64,000 nucleotides of DNA, from NCBI GenBank assembly GCA_029582265.1, contig CM055823.1, positions 29,293,560 through 29,357,559 of the forward strand, read 5' to 3'. Source of the DNA: Zoroaster sp. YZ-2022. Its lineage: Eukaryota > Echinodermata > Asteroidea > Forcipulatida > Zoroasteridae. The notes below the pieces were generated by a model, which saw nothing but the letters and a program-made list of their open reading frames with translations, had not been told where the DNA came from and searched no databases. Of the stretch, positions 1 through 11,967 are shown in pieces (the first letter of the stretch is position 1; the number at the start of each line of letters is the position of its first letter). The translations under genes were made by a program, and so were the position numbers.

Positions 1-144
1 ACATGCCCAAGAAAAATCCAATAGTCCAACAACAATGGAAACAATAGAGAGAAACAATAGGAGGTCCTCATTAGTATAGTAATACAGACAAGTATATTAT
101 GATCAAGGGTTTTAATCAATTCTCAGTTTCACATTCTGTACAGT

Positions 145-358
145 GGGGGTCATGCCTATGTTCCTCAGCCCTATGTTCCTCAGCCCTATGTTCCCTCAAT
201 GCTCTAACATTTTTAAATCAAATTAGGCCCTATCAACCTTTATAAATTTCCCTCAGCCCTATGTTCCCTCATGGAGTGTTAAGACTGGATGAGGGAACAT
301 AGGGCTGAGGGAACATAGGGTCTATTTAGGGCTGAGGGAACATAGGGCTGAGGGAACT
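145..358. repeat. foldback made of CCTATGTTCCCTCAGCC repeats
   Basis: The 17-bp unit CCTATGTTCCCTCAGCC occurs several times in one orientation (about 153-200 and 248-274). It then appears as its reverse complement, GGCTGAGGGAACATAGG, several times (about 287-352). The two groups can pair into a long hairpin. No coding sequence is present. It is probably a foldback or MITE-type repeat. Confidence 0.75.
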
Positions 359-761
359 TGAGTACGGTCCCGTACAGTGTACAGTGCTATACATGTACGT
401 TGATTACTGTACACATGTACACTGTACATGCACATGTACACACACAGTAGCAGCCAAGTGTACACCTTGGTAGTCCAGACATGAATCATGTGCATGACTC
501 ATGAACAATTATAATTCATGCATTCACTATAAAAAACACATACCTGTACATACACAGTACTGTCTATGGTAGGTATACACAGCTACATGTACACTGTACA
601 TGTACATAGTATGTATAATTTTTTGTCAGTGCAGTGCATGTACGGTCTATGTACTTAATCATTTAAACACAAAATTGCATTCAAAACAGGGGATAACCTT
701 ACACAGAACAACCATGAATTTATTGTATGAAGACCTACAGTGTACATGTATGTATGGTAAA
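359..761. repeat. ACATGTAC-rich intergenic DNA
   Basis: This stretch is dominated by the palindromic octamers TACATGTA and GTACATGTAC and by near variants. No gene or transposon end is recognised. The same motif is scattered through the whole window, with another dense cluster near 22.1-22.7 kb. Confidence 0.6.
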
Positions 762-1565
762 TTTTTAAATTGATGCTCAAAAAAAATTTTGGGTTGTTTT
801 TAAGACCAACAGTACATTTTAACATTGCAAGTAAAAAATTGTTTTTGTATGAAGGTCTGATGGTAAATTTTTAAATTGATGCTCAAAAAATATTTTTGTT
901 TAAATTAAAACAGTAAATTTTAAAATTAATGCTCAAAAAAATTTGTTTTTGTATGAAGGACTACAGTTACATGTAAAATGACTAAAAATTGATGTGTTTT
1001 AACACAAATTAATTCAACTATTTATTAGTAATTACCGATTACTTTTTAAATTGATACTCAACAAAATATTTTTGTTTTAATTAAGACCTACATGTACAAT
1101 GTACAGTAAATTATAAAATTAATGCTCAAAAATTTTTTTTTTTGTATGAAGGACTACAGTTAAAAGGACTACGTTAAAATTGATGCTAAAAATACTGTTT
1201 TAACACAAATGAACCCTAACCCCCCTAGGTATTCTGGCTAGGAAACTTCCTGAATCCCCCACAATCTATCAGTGCACTTTTGGAAACATGCCCTTATCTG
1301 TAAAATGCACCATGCATTTTTGTTGATCTTTCATATTCAGCACTTGTACTATCCTTCTTGCCAGGTAGTAATTTTGTCCCATTTGAAGAGGTGAAAGTTC
1401 CAGTTTCCAACAGTGCTGAATTTTTCCCCAAAAGTGTCCCTTGGAGGATTTTGCAGGATATGGGGTGGTTAGGGTTAATTCAACTACATGTACATGTAGT
1501 TACAGTGTATTAGTAATTACCGATTACTTTTCAAATTGATGCTCAAAATATATTTTGTTTTTACA
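762..1565. repeat. diverged A/T-rich repeat, TAAATTGATGCTCAAAAAA units
   Basis: Units beginning TAAATTGATGCTCAAAA followed by T-rich sequence and GTATGAAGGACTACAGT recur near 762, 863, 913, 1046, 1111, 1180 and 1530. They are imperfect and partly out of register, so this is an old decayed tandem array. A TTAA-type MITE (1211-1478) interrupts it. Confidence 0.6.
1211..1478. mobile_element. TTAA-type MITE (AACCCTAACC ... GGTTAGGGTTAA)
   Basis: The inverted ends AACCCTAACC and GGTTAGGGTT bound about 265 bp. The right end is followed by TTAA, while the left target has decayed to TGAA. The TTAA target and CCCT/AGGG termini are those of the piggyBac superfamily, so I class this as a non-autonomous piggyBac-like MITE. 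It contains no ORF. Confidence 0.65.
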
Positions 1566-1694
1566 TGAATAATACGACTTGATATTGTGTGCATGAATTA
1601 GGATTATCATAAAATGAATAATGAAAATATAATGTGTACACCCATGTACAGTATGTACATGTATGCCATCATGTACTGTACATGTACATGTATG

Positions 1695-2705
1695 TGGATA
1701 ATTCCACCAGGTTGAGGCAAGCTTTGTGACATGGTGTCCTTGTTTACGTATTCATTATCCTTATTATGAGTGCACATTCTCGGGTCATTCCACCAGGTTG
1801 GGGCAAGCTTTGTGACATGGTGTCCTTGTTATGAGTGCACATTCTCGGGTCATTCCACCAGGTTGAGGCAAGCTTTGTGACATGGTGTCCTTGTTACGTA
1901 GGTAGATGTACATGTACCATTCATTATCCTTATTATGAGTGCACATTCATGGGTCATTCCGCCAGGTTGGGGCAAGCTTTGTGACATGGTGTCCTTGTTA
2001 TGAGTGCACATTCTCGGGTCATTCCACCAGGTTGAGGCAAGCTTTGTGACTGGTGTCCTTGTTACGTACATGTAGGTAGATGTACCATTCATTATCCTTA
2101 TTATGAGTGCACATTCATGGGTCATTCCACCAGGTTGGGGCAAGCTTTGTGACATGGTGTCCTTGCTATCAAATGAGTGCACATTCTTGGGTTATTCCAC
2201 CAGGTTGAGGCAAGCTTTGTGACATGGTGTCCTTGTTACGTAGGTAGATGTACCATTCATTATCCTTATTACGAGTGCACATTCATGGGTCATTCCACCA
2301 GGTTGAGGCAAGCTTTGTGACATGGTGTCCTTGTTACGTAGGTAGATGTACATGTACCATTCATTATCCTTATTACGAGTGCACATTCATGGGTCATTCC
2401 ACCAGGTTGAGGCAAGCTTTGTGACATGGTGTCCTTGTTACGTAGGTAGATGTACATGTACCATTCATTATCCTTATTACGAGTGCACATTCATGGGTCA
2501 TTCCACCAGGTTGAGGCAAGCTTTGTGACATGGTGTCCTTGTTACGTAGGTAGATGTACGTGTACCATTCATTATCCTTATTACGAGTGCACATTCATGG
2601 GTCATTCCACCAGGTTGAGGCAAGCTTTATGACATGGTGTCCTTGTTGCGTAGGTAGATGTACCATTCATTATGTACTATTCATTATCCTTATATGAGTG
2701 CACAT
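1695..2705. repeat. ~104-bp minisatellite array
   Basis: About ten head-to-tail copies contain GGCAAGCTTTGTGACATGG, TCCTTGTTACGTAGGTAGATG and GTGCACATTCATGGGTCATTCC. Early copies vary in length and later copies are nearly identical at 104 bp. Several short ORFs run through it on both strands, but they only reflect the repeat and are not genes. The motif GGGTCATTCCACCAGGTTGGGGCA resembles the terminus of the 14.9-17.6 kb TIR element, so the array probably grew from a transposon end. Confidence 0.85.
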
Positions 2706-2759
2706 TCTCAAATTAGAATGAAATCAATCTCAGTGCCTTGAAATAGGAAGTTACTCAAT

Positions 2760-3420
2760 TAGGAGAGATAATAAATGATAATAACAGGTACATTTACCTG
2801 CGACAGTGGACACCTATCACAAAGCTTGTCCCAACAGGACATAAGTGCAATATGTCACGAACGAATTTTAATTAAGGCCAAGTCAATTTTAATCAATAAT
2901 TTTTATGAGGAAATGAGGTCTGGTAGGAGGCTGAGAAGTCTGAAGTGCAGAACTAGTAGATATTTAAACTCTTTTTTACCACACTCTATTCGTATTTTTA
3001 ATGATAGTCAGTAACTTGTACAGGGAACAGAGGATACAGGCCGAGGGGGAGGAGGGGCTGCACGAAATAACATGAAATAGTGGTTTCCTGGATACAATGT
3101 AGTACATGTATTTCTATTTTTCAATGTGTTTGGTCCAATGATGTCTTCTGTTTTGGTCTGGTGAGTGGGTAGAGGTTTTTAGGGGTAGAGGTTTGCCGGA
3201 CAAACCTACCCGAATTTCTCTTGTTTTTATTGAATCTTATTTTGTATGCCCTCTTGTGTATATATGGTTTTTAGTTCTTTTTCTTTTTTTATTAGGTGTA
3301 ATAATTTGTTTTTGTAAATAAATTTAAATATTTTTAATCTTATATATGAGCAGGTTCGACAATTACAAATTTCCATTTTAAGGACAATAAAAGATGAATT
3401 GAATTGAATTGAATTGAACC
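2760..3420 (+). mobile_element. LINE 3' end fragment with (GAATT)n tail
   Basis: A 79-codon ORF (2775-3014) ends with RSLKCRTSRYLNSFLPHSIR and a stop, which looks like the extreme C-terminus of a non-LTR retrotransposon ORF2. A 3' UTR of about 400 bp follows and ends in tandem GAATT units at 3391-3418, as expected for a LINE tail. The copy is 5'-truncated. Just past the tail, GGAATGACCCATGTACATG is the inverted counterpart of the minisatellite edge, so the LINE seems to lie inside that element. Confidence 0.6.
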
Positions 3421-4281
3421 TGCTGGAATGACCCATGTACATGTAGTTTTAATTTGATGGCCAGCAATTTTTTGTCATAATTGAATATAATGTACTATTT
3501 GATATTGAATGCATGAGTTATGTAGATTATCAAGTAATAAAAAAACATAAATGTTTGCACATCCATACACGTTGTAAAAATATTTTGAGTTCCTGTCTCA
3601 TCTAACAAGTTACCACCGTAAGGTACGTTGTACACGTAAATGTCTACACTAATGATGTAATTATGGGTAAGTATCACGATACTCTACACGTTTGTGTGTA
3701 CCACATAAACAGTGCCATACATGTAGGTCATGTACATGTATCTAGTACAGGGTAATCACATTATGTCGACAGGAAACTGATGCATTGGATTGTACCACGG
3801 TCACAGAGAAGTAAGCCATCAGGACTACTGGTCGGATGGATGGCATAGTAATCACGGAAAGATTATTAATTTTAAAAGGAAATCAAATAATGCCATCATT
3901 TACTGAATACAAGCCAGAGGCAACTGTAATGAAGGATAGCAAAGAGCTTCACAAAATTCACAATTTGCCAATCAAATTTCAAGATTTGCTAGTCAAAATT
4001 TTACATTATAAATACATGTACATGCAGAGATGCCAATATTTTTACGATTTGGGCGTAATTTTTACGATTTATTGAGTCCAATTACGATTGTACGATCCTT
4101 GTATCAATTTTGGCCAGTCACAAACCAACGATGTAAAGAACCACATGTGTTTACGGCACGCGCACCGTAGTTCATCAGCTGTTTACATGACCAAAACCTT
4201 TCGTTAGGCGAATTACCCTTTTTCAATTTGGAATGTTGGCATCTCTGTACATGTACTGTACTGTAAAAAATAGTTTTGTCT
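3421..4281. other. non-genic stretch
   Basis: No gene is recognised. The ORFs at 3495-3677 and 3836-4075 show no domain or splice support. The only notable feature is more ACATGTA palindromes, plus a segment near 3890-4010 (CACAATTTGCCAATCAAAT) that is weakly repeated at 10640-10700 and 42790-42830, so it is probably a dispersed repeat. Confidence 0.5.
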
Positions 4282-4631
4282 TTAACCCTTCTGTGACTGC
4301 AAGGGTCAAAATCAGTCAAAATGTTCATGTACATTGTACGTGTACTTGCCAGGGTATGTAGTCCATTTGTGTAAAAGTCAAACACTGTCAAACCTCATGT
4401 GTAGTAATGTACATGTACAGGTCAAAATGTGTCAACTGTTTTTGACTGGTAAAAGCATTGACCTTGTGTTGTTGCGGGTGGTCAAAATGACAGTCAAAAC
4501 CAGTCAAAAATGCCCCTGTGTGCACATTTGGGTCAATGTTCAGTCAAAAGAGTCAGTTGACTGATTTTGACCACTATACATGTAGCTACATGTACATGCC
4601 ACTAAATTTCAGCTATAGTAGGAGGGTTAAA
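4282..4631. mobile_element. TTAA-flanked MITE, CCCTTCTGTGACTGCAAGGG subfamily
   Basis: TTAA at 4282-4285 and 4628-4631 flanks about 342 bp that begins CCCTTCTGTGACTGCAAGGG and ends AGCTATAGTAGGAGGG. The interior is rich in GTCAAAA repeats. Sister copies lie at 5654-5981, 11132-11454 and 59812-60127. The TTAA target and CCCT...AGGG ends indicate a piggyBac-like non-autonomous element. Confidence 0.8.
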
Positions 4632-5164
4632 CAAATATTGCTTTAAGATGTAAATTTGTTTTTATTAAATTATTTCCTGTCCAGACCTGGGTTTGAATAC
4701 ATGTACATATGTCAAAGCGAATTCAAATTAAATTTTCAAATAAATGCAAATTACGAATACAAATACTCTATGACAGATTGGTTTCAGTAGACGCTTGATA
4801 AACTAATGTCCGGATGCATGTACAGACATTTTGCCAGTGGTATACAATTCCTCTAACTCAACAAGCATGTGGTAATTAATTGGCATACATGTATGTACAT
4901 GAATTGCCTATTGAATGAATCTGAGCATGACTCAAGTCAACATATTGTACACGTATGTTTTGATGACTTATTTATGTGTCACCATTCGGCGAGATGTCAT
5001 ATAGATTATGTACGTGTACCAAAGTTGAAGAACTTGTACTTTTTTCTGTACTCATACTCATAACTCATGAAACAGTTATTGAGTACACCTCTAGAGTTAA
5101 GTACTCATACATGTACATGTACTTGTATAAGTTTGAGTTAATTTTTTTATCATAATTGTGCTCG

Positions 5165-5561
5165 TTAACCCTCTTATAAAAATTGCAGTTTTGGGCCTAG
5201 AAACTGCACCTTTCAAAACCTGTCAGCCGGAGGGTTTTGAAAGGTTATGTAGTTGCTTCGCTATGCACTGCACTGGCAGGTTTTATACTACCACATGTAC
5301 TATACATACATGTACATGTAGTTTGTGTACATGTACATAACTGTTTACTGAACTTACAGACTTACATACATGTAGCTTACTTTATGACTTAGTATCAGCA
5401 CCTTTCAAAACCCTCCAAACCCTCCAAAGGGTTTTGGCATGTGGATGTACTTACTATACAAGTGTTACGACATGCATTGGCAGGTTAATGCTGTGGGCCC
5501 TATGCTTATTACACAGTGCAAATTTGACAGGTTTTGGCATTTACAGTAACAGGAGGGTTAA
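5165..5561. mobile_element. TTAA-flanked MITE, CCCTCTTATAAA subfamily
   Basis: TTAA (5165-5168) followed by CCCTCTTATAAA opens the element, and AACAGGAGGG followed by TTAA (5558-5561) closes it. Inside, CCTTTCAAAACC and GGGTTTTGAAAGG occur in both orientations, so the element can fold. It has no coding capacity. Confidence 0.7.
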
Positions 5562-5653
5562 AAAAGGACTATAATACATGTAATTGGAGTAGTCATACTT
5601 GTTACGTACATATGTACTCGTTCATTCTTTTTACTGTACCCGTACTCTTATTC

Positions 5654-5981
5654 ATAACCCTTCTGTGACTGCAAGGGTAAAAACCGTCAAAATGTTGATA
5701 TACATGTACTTGCCAAGATATACATTATCAAGTGCAATTAAAAGTTGAACGCTGCCAAAACTTACGTGTTACCGGTTAAAATGAGTCTACCGTTTTTGAC
5801 GAGTAAAAGCAGTGTCTGGTGTTGTTCAGGGTGGTCAAAATGACAGTAAAAACCAGTCAGTAAATGCCACCTGTGTTCACATTTGGGTCAACAGTCAAAA
5901 CAGGCAGTTGACTGATTTTGACCTCTACAGCTACATGTACATGTACTTGCCCCTAGAGTGCAGCTATAGTAGGAAGGTTAA
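5654..5981. mobile_element. TTAA-type MITE, CCCTTCTGTGACTGCAAGGG subfamily
   Basis: This is a close relative of the 4282-4631 copy, with the same CCCTTCTGTGACTGCAAGGG start and CTATAGTAGGAAGG end. The right flank is TTAA and the left flank is ATAA, a one-base change of the target duplication. Confidence 0.75.
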
Positions 5982-6279
5982 AAAAATACTCAACTCATCC
6001 TCTGGATTTGAAGTACTCATAATACATGTACTCGTGTATATTTTTCTGTCATATTGGTACTCAAATGGTAGTTCAAAATGTGTGTATACTCACGAAAAAG
6101 TACAGTGTACTCAACGACATGTGTACACGTCTGATGTGTGTACATGTACATTATTCACTTTGTACAGTAAGACAAATAATACAGCTTACATGTATTTAAT
6201 CACATACATGTGTACACGTCTGATGTCCACTTTGTACAGTAAGACAAATAATACAGCTTATAATCACATACATCTATAC

Positions 6280-8197
6280 CAGTGTTTTAGCCAGGATTTG
6301 GTAAAGTGGGAGTGCAAAAAAAAAAAGTGGGAGTGCAACTTATTGGAGTCCAAAATTTGTGTGCGATCGAAGCACACAACAGGAGAGCGCAAAGTCCCTC
6401 ACGGTCGAAGCCAGAGCTTCCAGGGTCCTTAAGCGGGTCCTGGAAGCTCTGGCTATTTTAGATGCTCTCTGGGGGTCTCTAGTGCATTTCTGATACCCGT
6501 TTTTCAGGTAGAAATGAGCTAATTTGGTTAGATTTTTTCCTTTAAAAAAACAAAAAAACATGATCCTCAGGACCAAAATCAGAATCTTCTTGGATGTCTT
6601 GTACATGTACATCCCTATTCTCGTCTTGAACTGTGGCCTTATTCTGAAATGAAATTGAAAGTAGCTACAGCTGTCAAAATGTTCCTAAAGATATTTTTAC
6701 CTAAGTGGGCCTAATCTGAATAATTGTAGTCACTGTGATGTTTGATAATATATAATCTCTAAGAATAGAACATTAAATAAATTGAGATCACAAGAAAGTT
6801 TTTAAGAAAGTTTGTTAACACAATATATTTGGAAATGCGTATGCCACGAAACTAGTATTTATACCAGCAAGTGTTTATTATATATATAAAAAAAGGTTAC
6901 ATTTTTAAAATGAAATTATGTTTCGATGTATTTTAATATAAAATGTAATTTAATGTCAGTTTATAGTATTAAACCACAGCTATGTCAATTAGTTATGTAA
7001 ATGAGAATATGACACAAATGTTTTCTTTGACAAATCACTACAATTTTTAATTATATTTTTTTAAAGAAAAAAAATTAATGTACGTGCATATGAATGAACC
7101 TTTGTATTTTTTCAGATTTTCTTCAATTTGCCATTTTGTTTGAAGTACATTGAGGTGTTATGTGACTAGATCAAGTTTACTATTTTTTGCACACGGCGCC
7201 CGGGCGCATATAATACGTATAAGCCCTCTGCGCTATTTACAGCGCTATTTACAGTGCCCCATCACAGCGCGCGCACGTCGCACGTGCACACACGTCGTAG
7301 TCGTACACACACAAACATAAACAGTCCGACCATGCAATGTACAATGTACATACACCACGAGTCGACGAACGATGTGGTATGCACATTGACATGTTTTTGA
7401 CATGTGAGATCGGTCTTCAATTCTTATGATTTTAGATTTGCCAGTGGATTTATGTATTATATTATGAGGTGTTGTTCTTTAACAAGGTAATTTTCTGATC
7501 AGTTGATTTCGGCAGAATGATGGCAAAATTCTGATGCCAATTCCGATCAAGTTCATGAAACTCTCATCATCCCACATGACATGGCATTTGTTAAACAAAA
7601 CAGTATGGACGTTGAGCAACACAACCCAAATTTGGTAGGCCTCACCACTGCATTGTACCCCAAAGTATTTTGATTGTACATGTTGTAAGTTAAACGTGAC
7701 AATTTTGCTCTTACCTTTGTGAAGAAGTCTGTTATTTTTCCCTTTTGGCCGACATGATGTAACTGACGCTTCTGACTAAATCAAGTCTATGAACACGGAC
7801 TGGTTCCCTGCTTCGTTGTGCACATGTAAATACAGAGTTGATTTTATACCAACACGTGTACCAGACTAAAGTCGGACTACAAGCGTGACAAGTCAATCGA
7901 GACTCCGCCAGCGTGAACGGAGGTGAAAAACTGGTGAAATTAAATTTATCTGCGTTACGTCTTTTATGTTTTAAATTGTCCACAAGAAAAAGAAAACTTC
8001 AAAGTTAACAAAAATTGTTTTCATAAAATAAAATCACAAATTATTGACATGCATTTCTCTTTTACTGAAATAGATTTTCTAAAATATTTTAGCACGGCTT
8101 CGATTTAAAAATACAAGCCGTGCTTGAAAATATAGCCCGTGTTTTTTTTTAACTGGCCGTGCTAAAAGGCCTGCACGGCTCGCTGGCTAAAACACTG
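6280..8197 (-). mobile_element. non-autonomous hAT-like transposon
   Basis: The ends CAGTGTTTTAGCCAG (6280) and CTGGCTAAAACACTG (to 8197) are perfect inverted repeats of 15 bp. The 9-bp direct repeat CATCTATAC sits immediately outside both (6271-6279 and 8198-8206), which marks the target-site duplication. hAT elements usually give 8 bp, so the ninth base may be chance. The right half, read on the minus strand, matches the element that starts at 63183, including its first exon. A perfect 16-17-bp hairpin (AGCCAGAGCTTCCAGG and its complement, 6409-6453) lies near the left end. The copy is about 1.9 kb, too short for a full transposase. Confidence 0.75.
7715..7755 (-). pseudogene. broken first exon of hAT-like transposase
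   Basis: On the minus strand ATGTCGGCCAAAAGG begins at 7755 and ends at a GTAAGA donor at 7715. It corresponds to the 43-nt exon at 63651-63693, which reads MSAKRGKITDFFNK. Here the exon is 41 nt, with a G missing after the AAAAGG stretch and a further base lost near the donor, so the frame meets TAA after MSAKREK. A start with basic residues followed by ITDFF is typical of hAT transposase N-termini. This copy cannot encode protein. Confidence 0.6.
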
Positions 8198-8288
8198 CAT
8201 CTATACATGTACAATATCATGGATCTTTAAACTTGCTTTTCCTTAAAGTTGATAAGGAGCTACATGTACACACAACAGATTTAATAAT

Positions 8289-8683
8289 TTAACCCTAACC
8301 TTCCCAAATCCTCCAAAAGCCTCCAAAATCCTCTTTGCTAAAGTGAAGGATTTTGAAGGATTGAGGTTACATGCTACATTGTACATGCTCTTTGCTAAAG
8401 TGAAGGATTTTGGAGGATTGAGGTTATTAGGCATACTTGCCTTTCCATGGTACATGTACATCCATGTTTGTTGTAGTGATTGCAAGGTCAGTGCTTAGGT
8501 CAGTGGACACAGTTTATTGCTCCATGCATGCAGGGAGGGTCCCTGGCCATGTACATGTACAGCACATGTATCACAGATTAGAAACACATGTGTGCATACA
8601 TGTCATGTGCTTGCTTTACTACTGAAGGATTTTGGAGTATTCAGGTTATGTGTAAGCAAATGGGCCTAGGGAGTTAGGGTTAA
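8289..8683. mobile_element. TTAA-flanked MITE, CCCTAACC subfamily
   Basis: TTAA-CCCTAACCTTCCCAAATCC opens it (8289) and GGGAGTTAGGG-TTAA closes it (8683). Inside, GTGAAGGATTTTGGAGGATT is repeated. An inverted copy of the same element lies at 58055-58404 and shares the central segment around CCATGCATGCAGGGAGGGTC. There is no ORF of interest. Confidence 0.8.
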
Positions 8684-8689
8684 TGAAAC

Positions 8690-9466
8690 TTATAAAACGC
8701 CATCTATCTAGAAACCTAATCCGAGGTGCTGGTGATAATGAAAAAGACACAAAGATATATGGAACATTAGATAAGCAAAGTACATGAAACAAAATGCACA
8801 AAATTAACATTCATTATAAGCATGCACAAAAAGGTGAGTTTTCAAACGTTTTTTGAAAGAATTAAAATTGTCACACAGTCTTAAACTTGTGGAAGCATAT
8901 TCCAAAGAGAAGGAGCTGCAACAGAAAAAAGCCCTATCCCCAAAAGTTTTACAAGTTCCATGTGGTACAGTAAGGAAGTTTTGGTTTGCTGAGCGTAGTC
9001 CACTGCGATTAGAGTTGTGAATGGTAAGAAGATCTTGAATATATACAATGTATGAAGGTGAGTTGCCATGTCGAGCTTTCCATGTAAGAAGACATATATA
9101 TTATATCTTGAAAACTATCCGTTGTTGAACTGGGAGCCAGTGTAATTGCTTCAGTGAGGATGTTATGTGATCTGACTTATGAATCATAAATATAGTCCTT
9201 GCCGCAGCATTTTGGATTAATTGAAGTCTGTGAATGAGGTTTTTAGGTATTCCATAGAGCAAAGCATTACCACAATCCAAACGAGATGATATGAAAGCAT
9301 GAATCAATTTCTCAGTACTCTCTTTTGACAGAAGTTTGCGTATACTGTTAATATTCCGGAGATGAAAATAACCAGTTTGACAAATTTTATTAACATATGA
9401 TTTCATGGACATTTCGTCATCAAAAACAATACCAAGATTGCGAGCTTTGGAATTAGCCATGTACAT
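8690..9466 (-). mobile_element. CR1/L2-like LINE ORF2 3' fragment
   Basis: The minus-strand frame 9466-9101 reads ARNLGIVFDDEMSMKSYVNK, then LNSI-type sequence, HAFISSRLDCGNALLYGIP, IQNAAARTIF and LHWLPVQQRIVFKI. This is the thumb and C-terminal part of a CR1/L2/Jockey-type reverse transcriptase. After one frame change it continues at 9069-8881 to FSVAAPSLWNMLPQV and a stop, the usual ORF2 end. The copy is 5'-truncated at about 9466 and frameshifted, so it is dead. Confidence 0.85.
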
Positions 9467-9499
9467 GTAGGTGTGTTTTTGATGTCAGAAATCATGCTT

Positions 9500-9727
9500 T
9501 TAAAGGGACAATATCGTCATGATCAACAGGGCATGGAATCGGAGTGCTAGTTTTAGATTAACTCAGTGACTGAAAATAATACCCCACATGATAAGGTCAT
9601 ATTACCATTGCTGCTGCATAAACGAGCCAGTAATTTTCAGTCACTGTGTTCATTAAAATTAAAATAGGACACCGATTCCATGCCCTGTTGAAAGTCTGCT
9701 CTGATCGTGATGATACTGGCCCTTTAA
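9500..9727. mobile_element. AAAGGGACA MITE copy 1
   Basis: This is a palindromic element of about 225 bp. It begins AAAGGGACAATATCGTCATG, has GGGCATGGAATCGG and CCGATTCCATGCCC as inverted blocks, and ends with GGCCCTTTAA. The inner inverted block is CAGTGACTGAAAAT / ATTTTCAGTCACTG. Other copies lie at 35700-35885, 44048-44265, about 55533-56232 (interrupted) and 57838-58055. Confidence 0.85.
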
Positions 9728-9767
9728 GGAGAATAAAATGCTAACGATATTGAATGTAATCAACTCT

Positions 9768-10213
9768 TTAAAACCCTCCTACACATGGAGGCCACTCCGA
9801 TCCACAAAATTCTGTTCTTTAGCAACCTTCAGTACATGATGTCCTTTTCCAAGTAATCTTACAAAATCAACTGTGTGCCACCCAAGGTCACTGTAAATGT
9901 TTGAACATATGAGTATGGCCTACAATGTATCAATGGGAGACCACCTTACTCTGTAATCTCAGTGGTGTGACAGTCACAGAAGGGTATACATAGGAGGCCA
10001 CTGGCAACAGCTAATGGCTTGGAGTGGCCTGAATGGGTTGTTTCAAAAATTGCACTGATTGTAGGAGGGTTTGGGAGACCACCTTACCCTGCAGTCTCAG
10101 TGGTGTGACAGTGCACAGAAGGGTAACCATAGGAGGCCACTGGCAACAGCTAATGGCTTGGAGTGGCCTGAATGGGTTGTTTCAAAAATGACACTGATTG
10201 TAGGAGGGTTATA
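9768..10213. mobile_element. TTAA-type MITE with internal direct repeat
   Basis: It opens with TTTAAAACCCTCCTACA and closes with TGTAGGAGGGTTATAA, a clear TTAA-family inverted pair with a decayed right target. Inside, the segment GGAGGCCACTGGCAACAGCT ... TTTCAAAAATGACACTGATTG is directly duplicated (about 9930-10070 and 10075-10210). A related truncated copy starts at 27977. Confidence 0.7.
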
Positions 10214-11003
10214 ACATTTGGATTCTGACTCATCAATGAAAGAGAGAAAGAAATATAAAAAAACACCAAATAATACTCGACTGTTGTGCATTGCTGGCTG
10301 TTCTTGAAAGCTTTTCTCCACCAAATGTGTGATGAATTATAGAATAATAGACTGTGATGTTGTACATGTATAGTGTGCATACAATGTAAATTGGCTGTGG
10401 GTGGGACAGTGTGTCGATAGATTGAGTTGGATTGAGTTGAAGGTGAGGGCACGCATTGGTATTAGATATGTAAAGCTCTATTTTATTTCATTCCCAATCA
10501 GATGTTTAAAAAACATGTTTTTTTTATTTTAACAAATTGAGCATGTTACACAGTACACATTATTGTACGTCTATACATGTCTCCTATTTGTACTTACAAT
10601 GCAGCCAAGGATTTTTACTTTTATCGAACAGCAAAAAATGCCACACAAAATTCACACTTTGCTAATCAAATTCAAGATTTGCTATCAAAAATTAGTATTA
10701 CATGCATTGAAAAATATTTCTGTAAAAAAAGTTGTGCCATGCCAAAATATTTGAACAAAATCGTTCCATGTGTACAATGTGCAATTTATTCTAGATTTAG
10801 CAGTACGTGTACACATCCTGTGTAACAATAACAGTGTTATTAATAGAGTCTCTGTATTGACAGCCAGGTCAAGTTTCAGAGTAAATGATGAAAGTGACTG
10901 ATGTTCCATTTCTTGGGTTTAATGTCTTTTGTCTAACTACCGGAGATTATCTGTGACATGCTTGCGATCATGTATAAAGGTTTCATACAGATCCGGATAC
11001 ACT
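10214..11003. other. non-genic stretch
   Basis: I see no gene here. The small overlapping ORFs (10563-10754 and 10577-10825) share CACAAAATTCACACTTTGC with 3940-3980, so they belong to a dispersed repeat. Confidence 0.5.
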
Positions 11004-11075
11004 GTTAACCCTAACTCCCTAAGCATTGTTTGTGAACAATAAAAATCCTTCAAAATCCTCCAACTGCCTTTGTGG
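11004..11075. mobile_element. truncated TTAA MITE (CCCTAACTCCCTA end)
   Basis: TTAACCCTAACTCCCTA matches the end of the 8289-8683 / 58055-58404 elements, and TCCTTCAAAATCCTCCAAC follows. No matching right end is found before the next TTAA element at 11132, so it is a fragment. Confidence 0.5.
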
Positions 11076-11131
11076 GGAATTCTTAAAAAATTTGTTGTGT
11101 TCCCACGGGACATTTTTTGTTTTTGTAATAA

Positions 11132-11454
11132 TTAACCCTTCTGTGACTGCAAGGATCAAAATGTTGATATTGTGTACTTCCCAAGGTAATGTATCTAGTG
11201 CACTTGAAAGTCAATTCTTGTCAAACCTTACGTGTAGCAAGTACATTTACAGGTCAAGATGAGTCGACCGTTTTTGACTGGTAAAAGCATTGTCTGGTAT
11301 TGTTCAGGGTGGTCAAAATGACAGTAAAAACCACTCAAAAATGCCCCTGTGTGCACATTTAGGTAAATAATCAAAACAGGCATTTGACCAATTTTGACCA
11401 AGTAGCTACATGTACTACTTGCCACTGAAGTTGCAGCTGTAGTAGGAGGGTTAA
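11132..11454. mobile_element. TTAA-flanked MITE, CCCTTCTGTGACTGCAAGG subfamily
   Basis: TTAA at 11132-11135 and 11451-11454 flanks a sister copy of the elements at 4282, 5654 and 59812. Its ends are CCCTTCTGTGACTGCAAGG and CTGTAGTAGGAGGG. Confidence 0.8.
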
Positions 11455-11555
11455 AATAGAAGTTACAATCCACCTTATGCATGATGTCATCATGTGGCCA
11501 TAATCGAGGGCAAATAGAAGGCAAACAATGAGAATGTGCAGAGCATATTCAGACT

Positions 11556-11806
11556 TGTACGTGTACTTGTACGGTATGCGTGTACGCAGTATGCGTGTAC
11601 TTGCACGTGTACTTATGCGTGTGCACGTACTGTGCTTATGCGTGTACTTATGCACGTGTGCAGACTTGTATGCGGTATTTGCACGTACTTGCACGTGTAC
11701 TTGTACGTGTACTTGTACGTGTACTTGTACGTGTACTTCTACGTGTACTTCTACGTGTACTTGTACGTGTACTTGTACGTGTACTTGTACTTGTACGTGT
11801 ACATGT
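11556..11806. repeat. GTGTACTTGTAC minisatellite
   Basis: The 12-bp unit GTGTACTTGTAC, with GCGTGTAC and GCACGTGTAC variants, runs for about 250 bp. The unit is a multiple of three with no stops, so several frames on both strands stay open (VRVLVRVL, TCTCTCTC and QVHVQVHV runs). These are repeat artefacts, not proteins. Confidence 0.9.
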
Positions 11807-11967
11807 AAGCGAGGGCACCCTTCAGTTTGCGACATCAAATGCATTTAGAACGGTATATTTCAAGTCCATATAAACAGGCTGAAAACTTCCACGCCTGAAA
11901 ATGTTTACAGGGATAATGTACAGTGTATGTGTAAATATAATACAGGAAAATTCTGGTTGCTGAAACT

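Noticed and set aside
5812..6432. 206-codon ORF on +
   Set aside because: It runs from a TTAA MITE through ACATGTA repeats into the hAT-like element; the composition is that of repeats.
11371..11873. VHVQVHV, TCTCTC and VRVLVRV ORFs
   Set aside because: They are frames of the GTGTACTTGTAC minisatellite.
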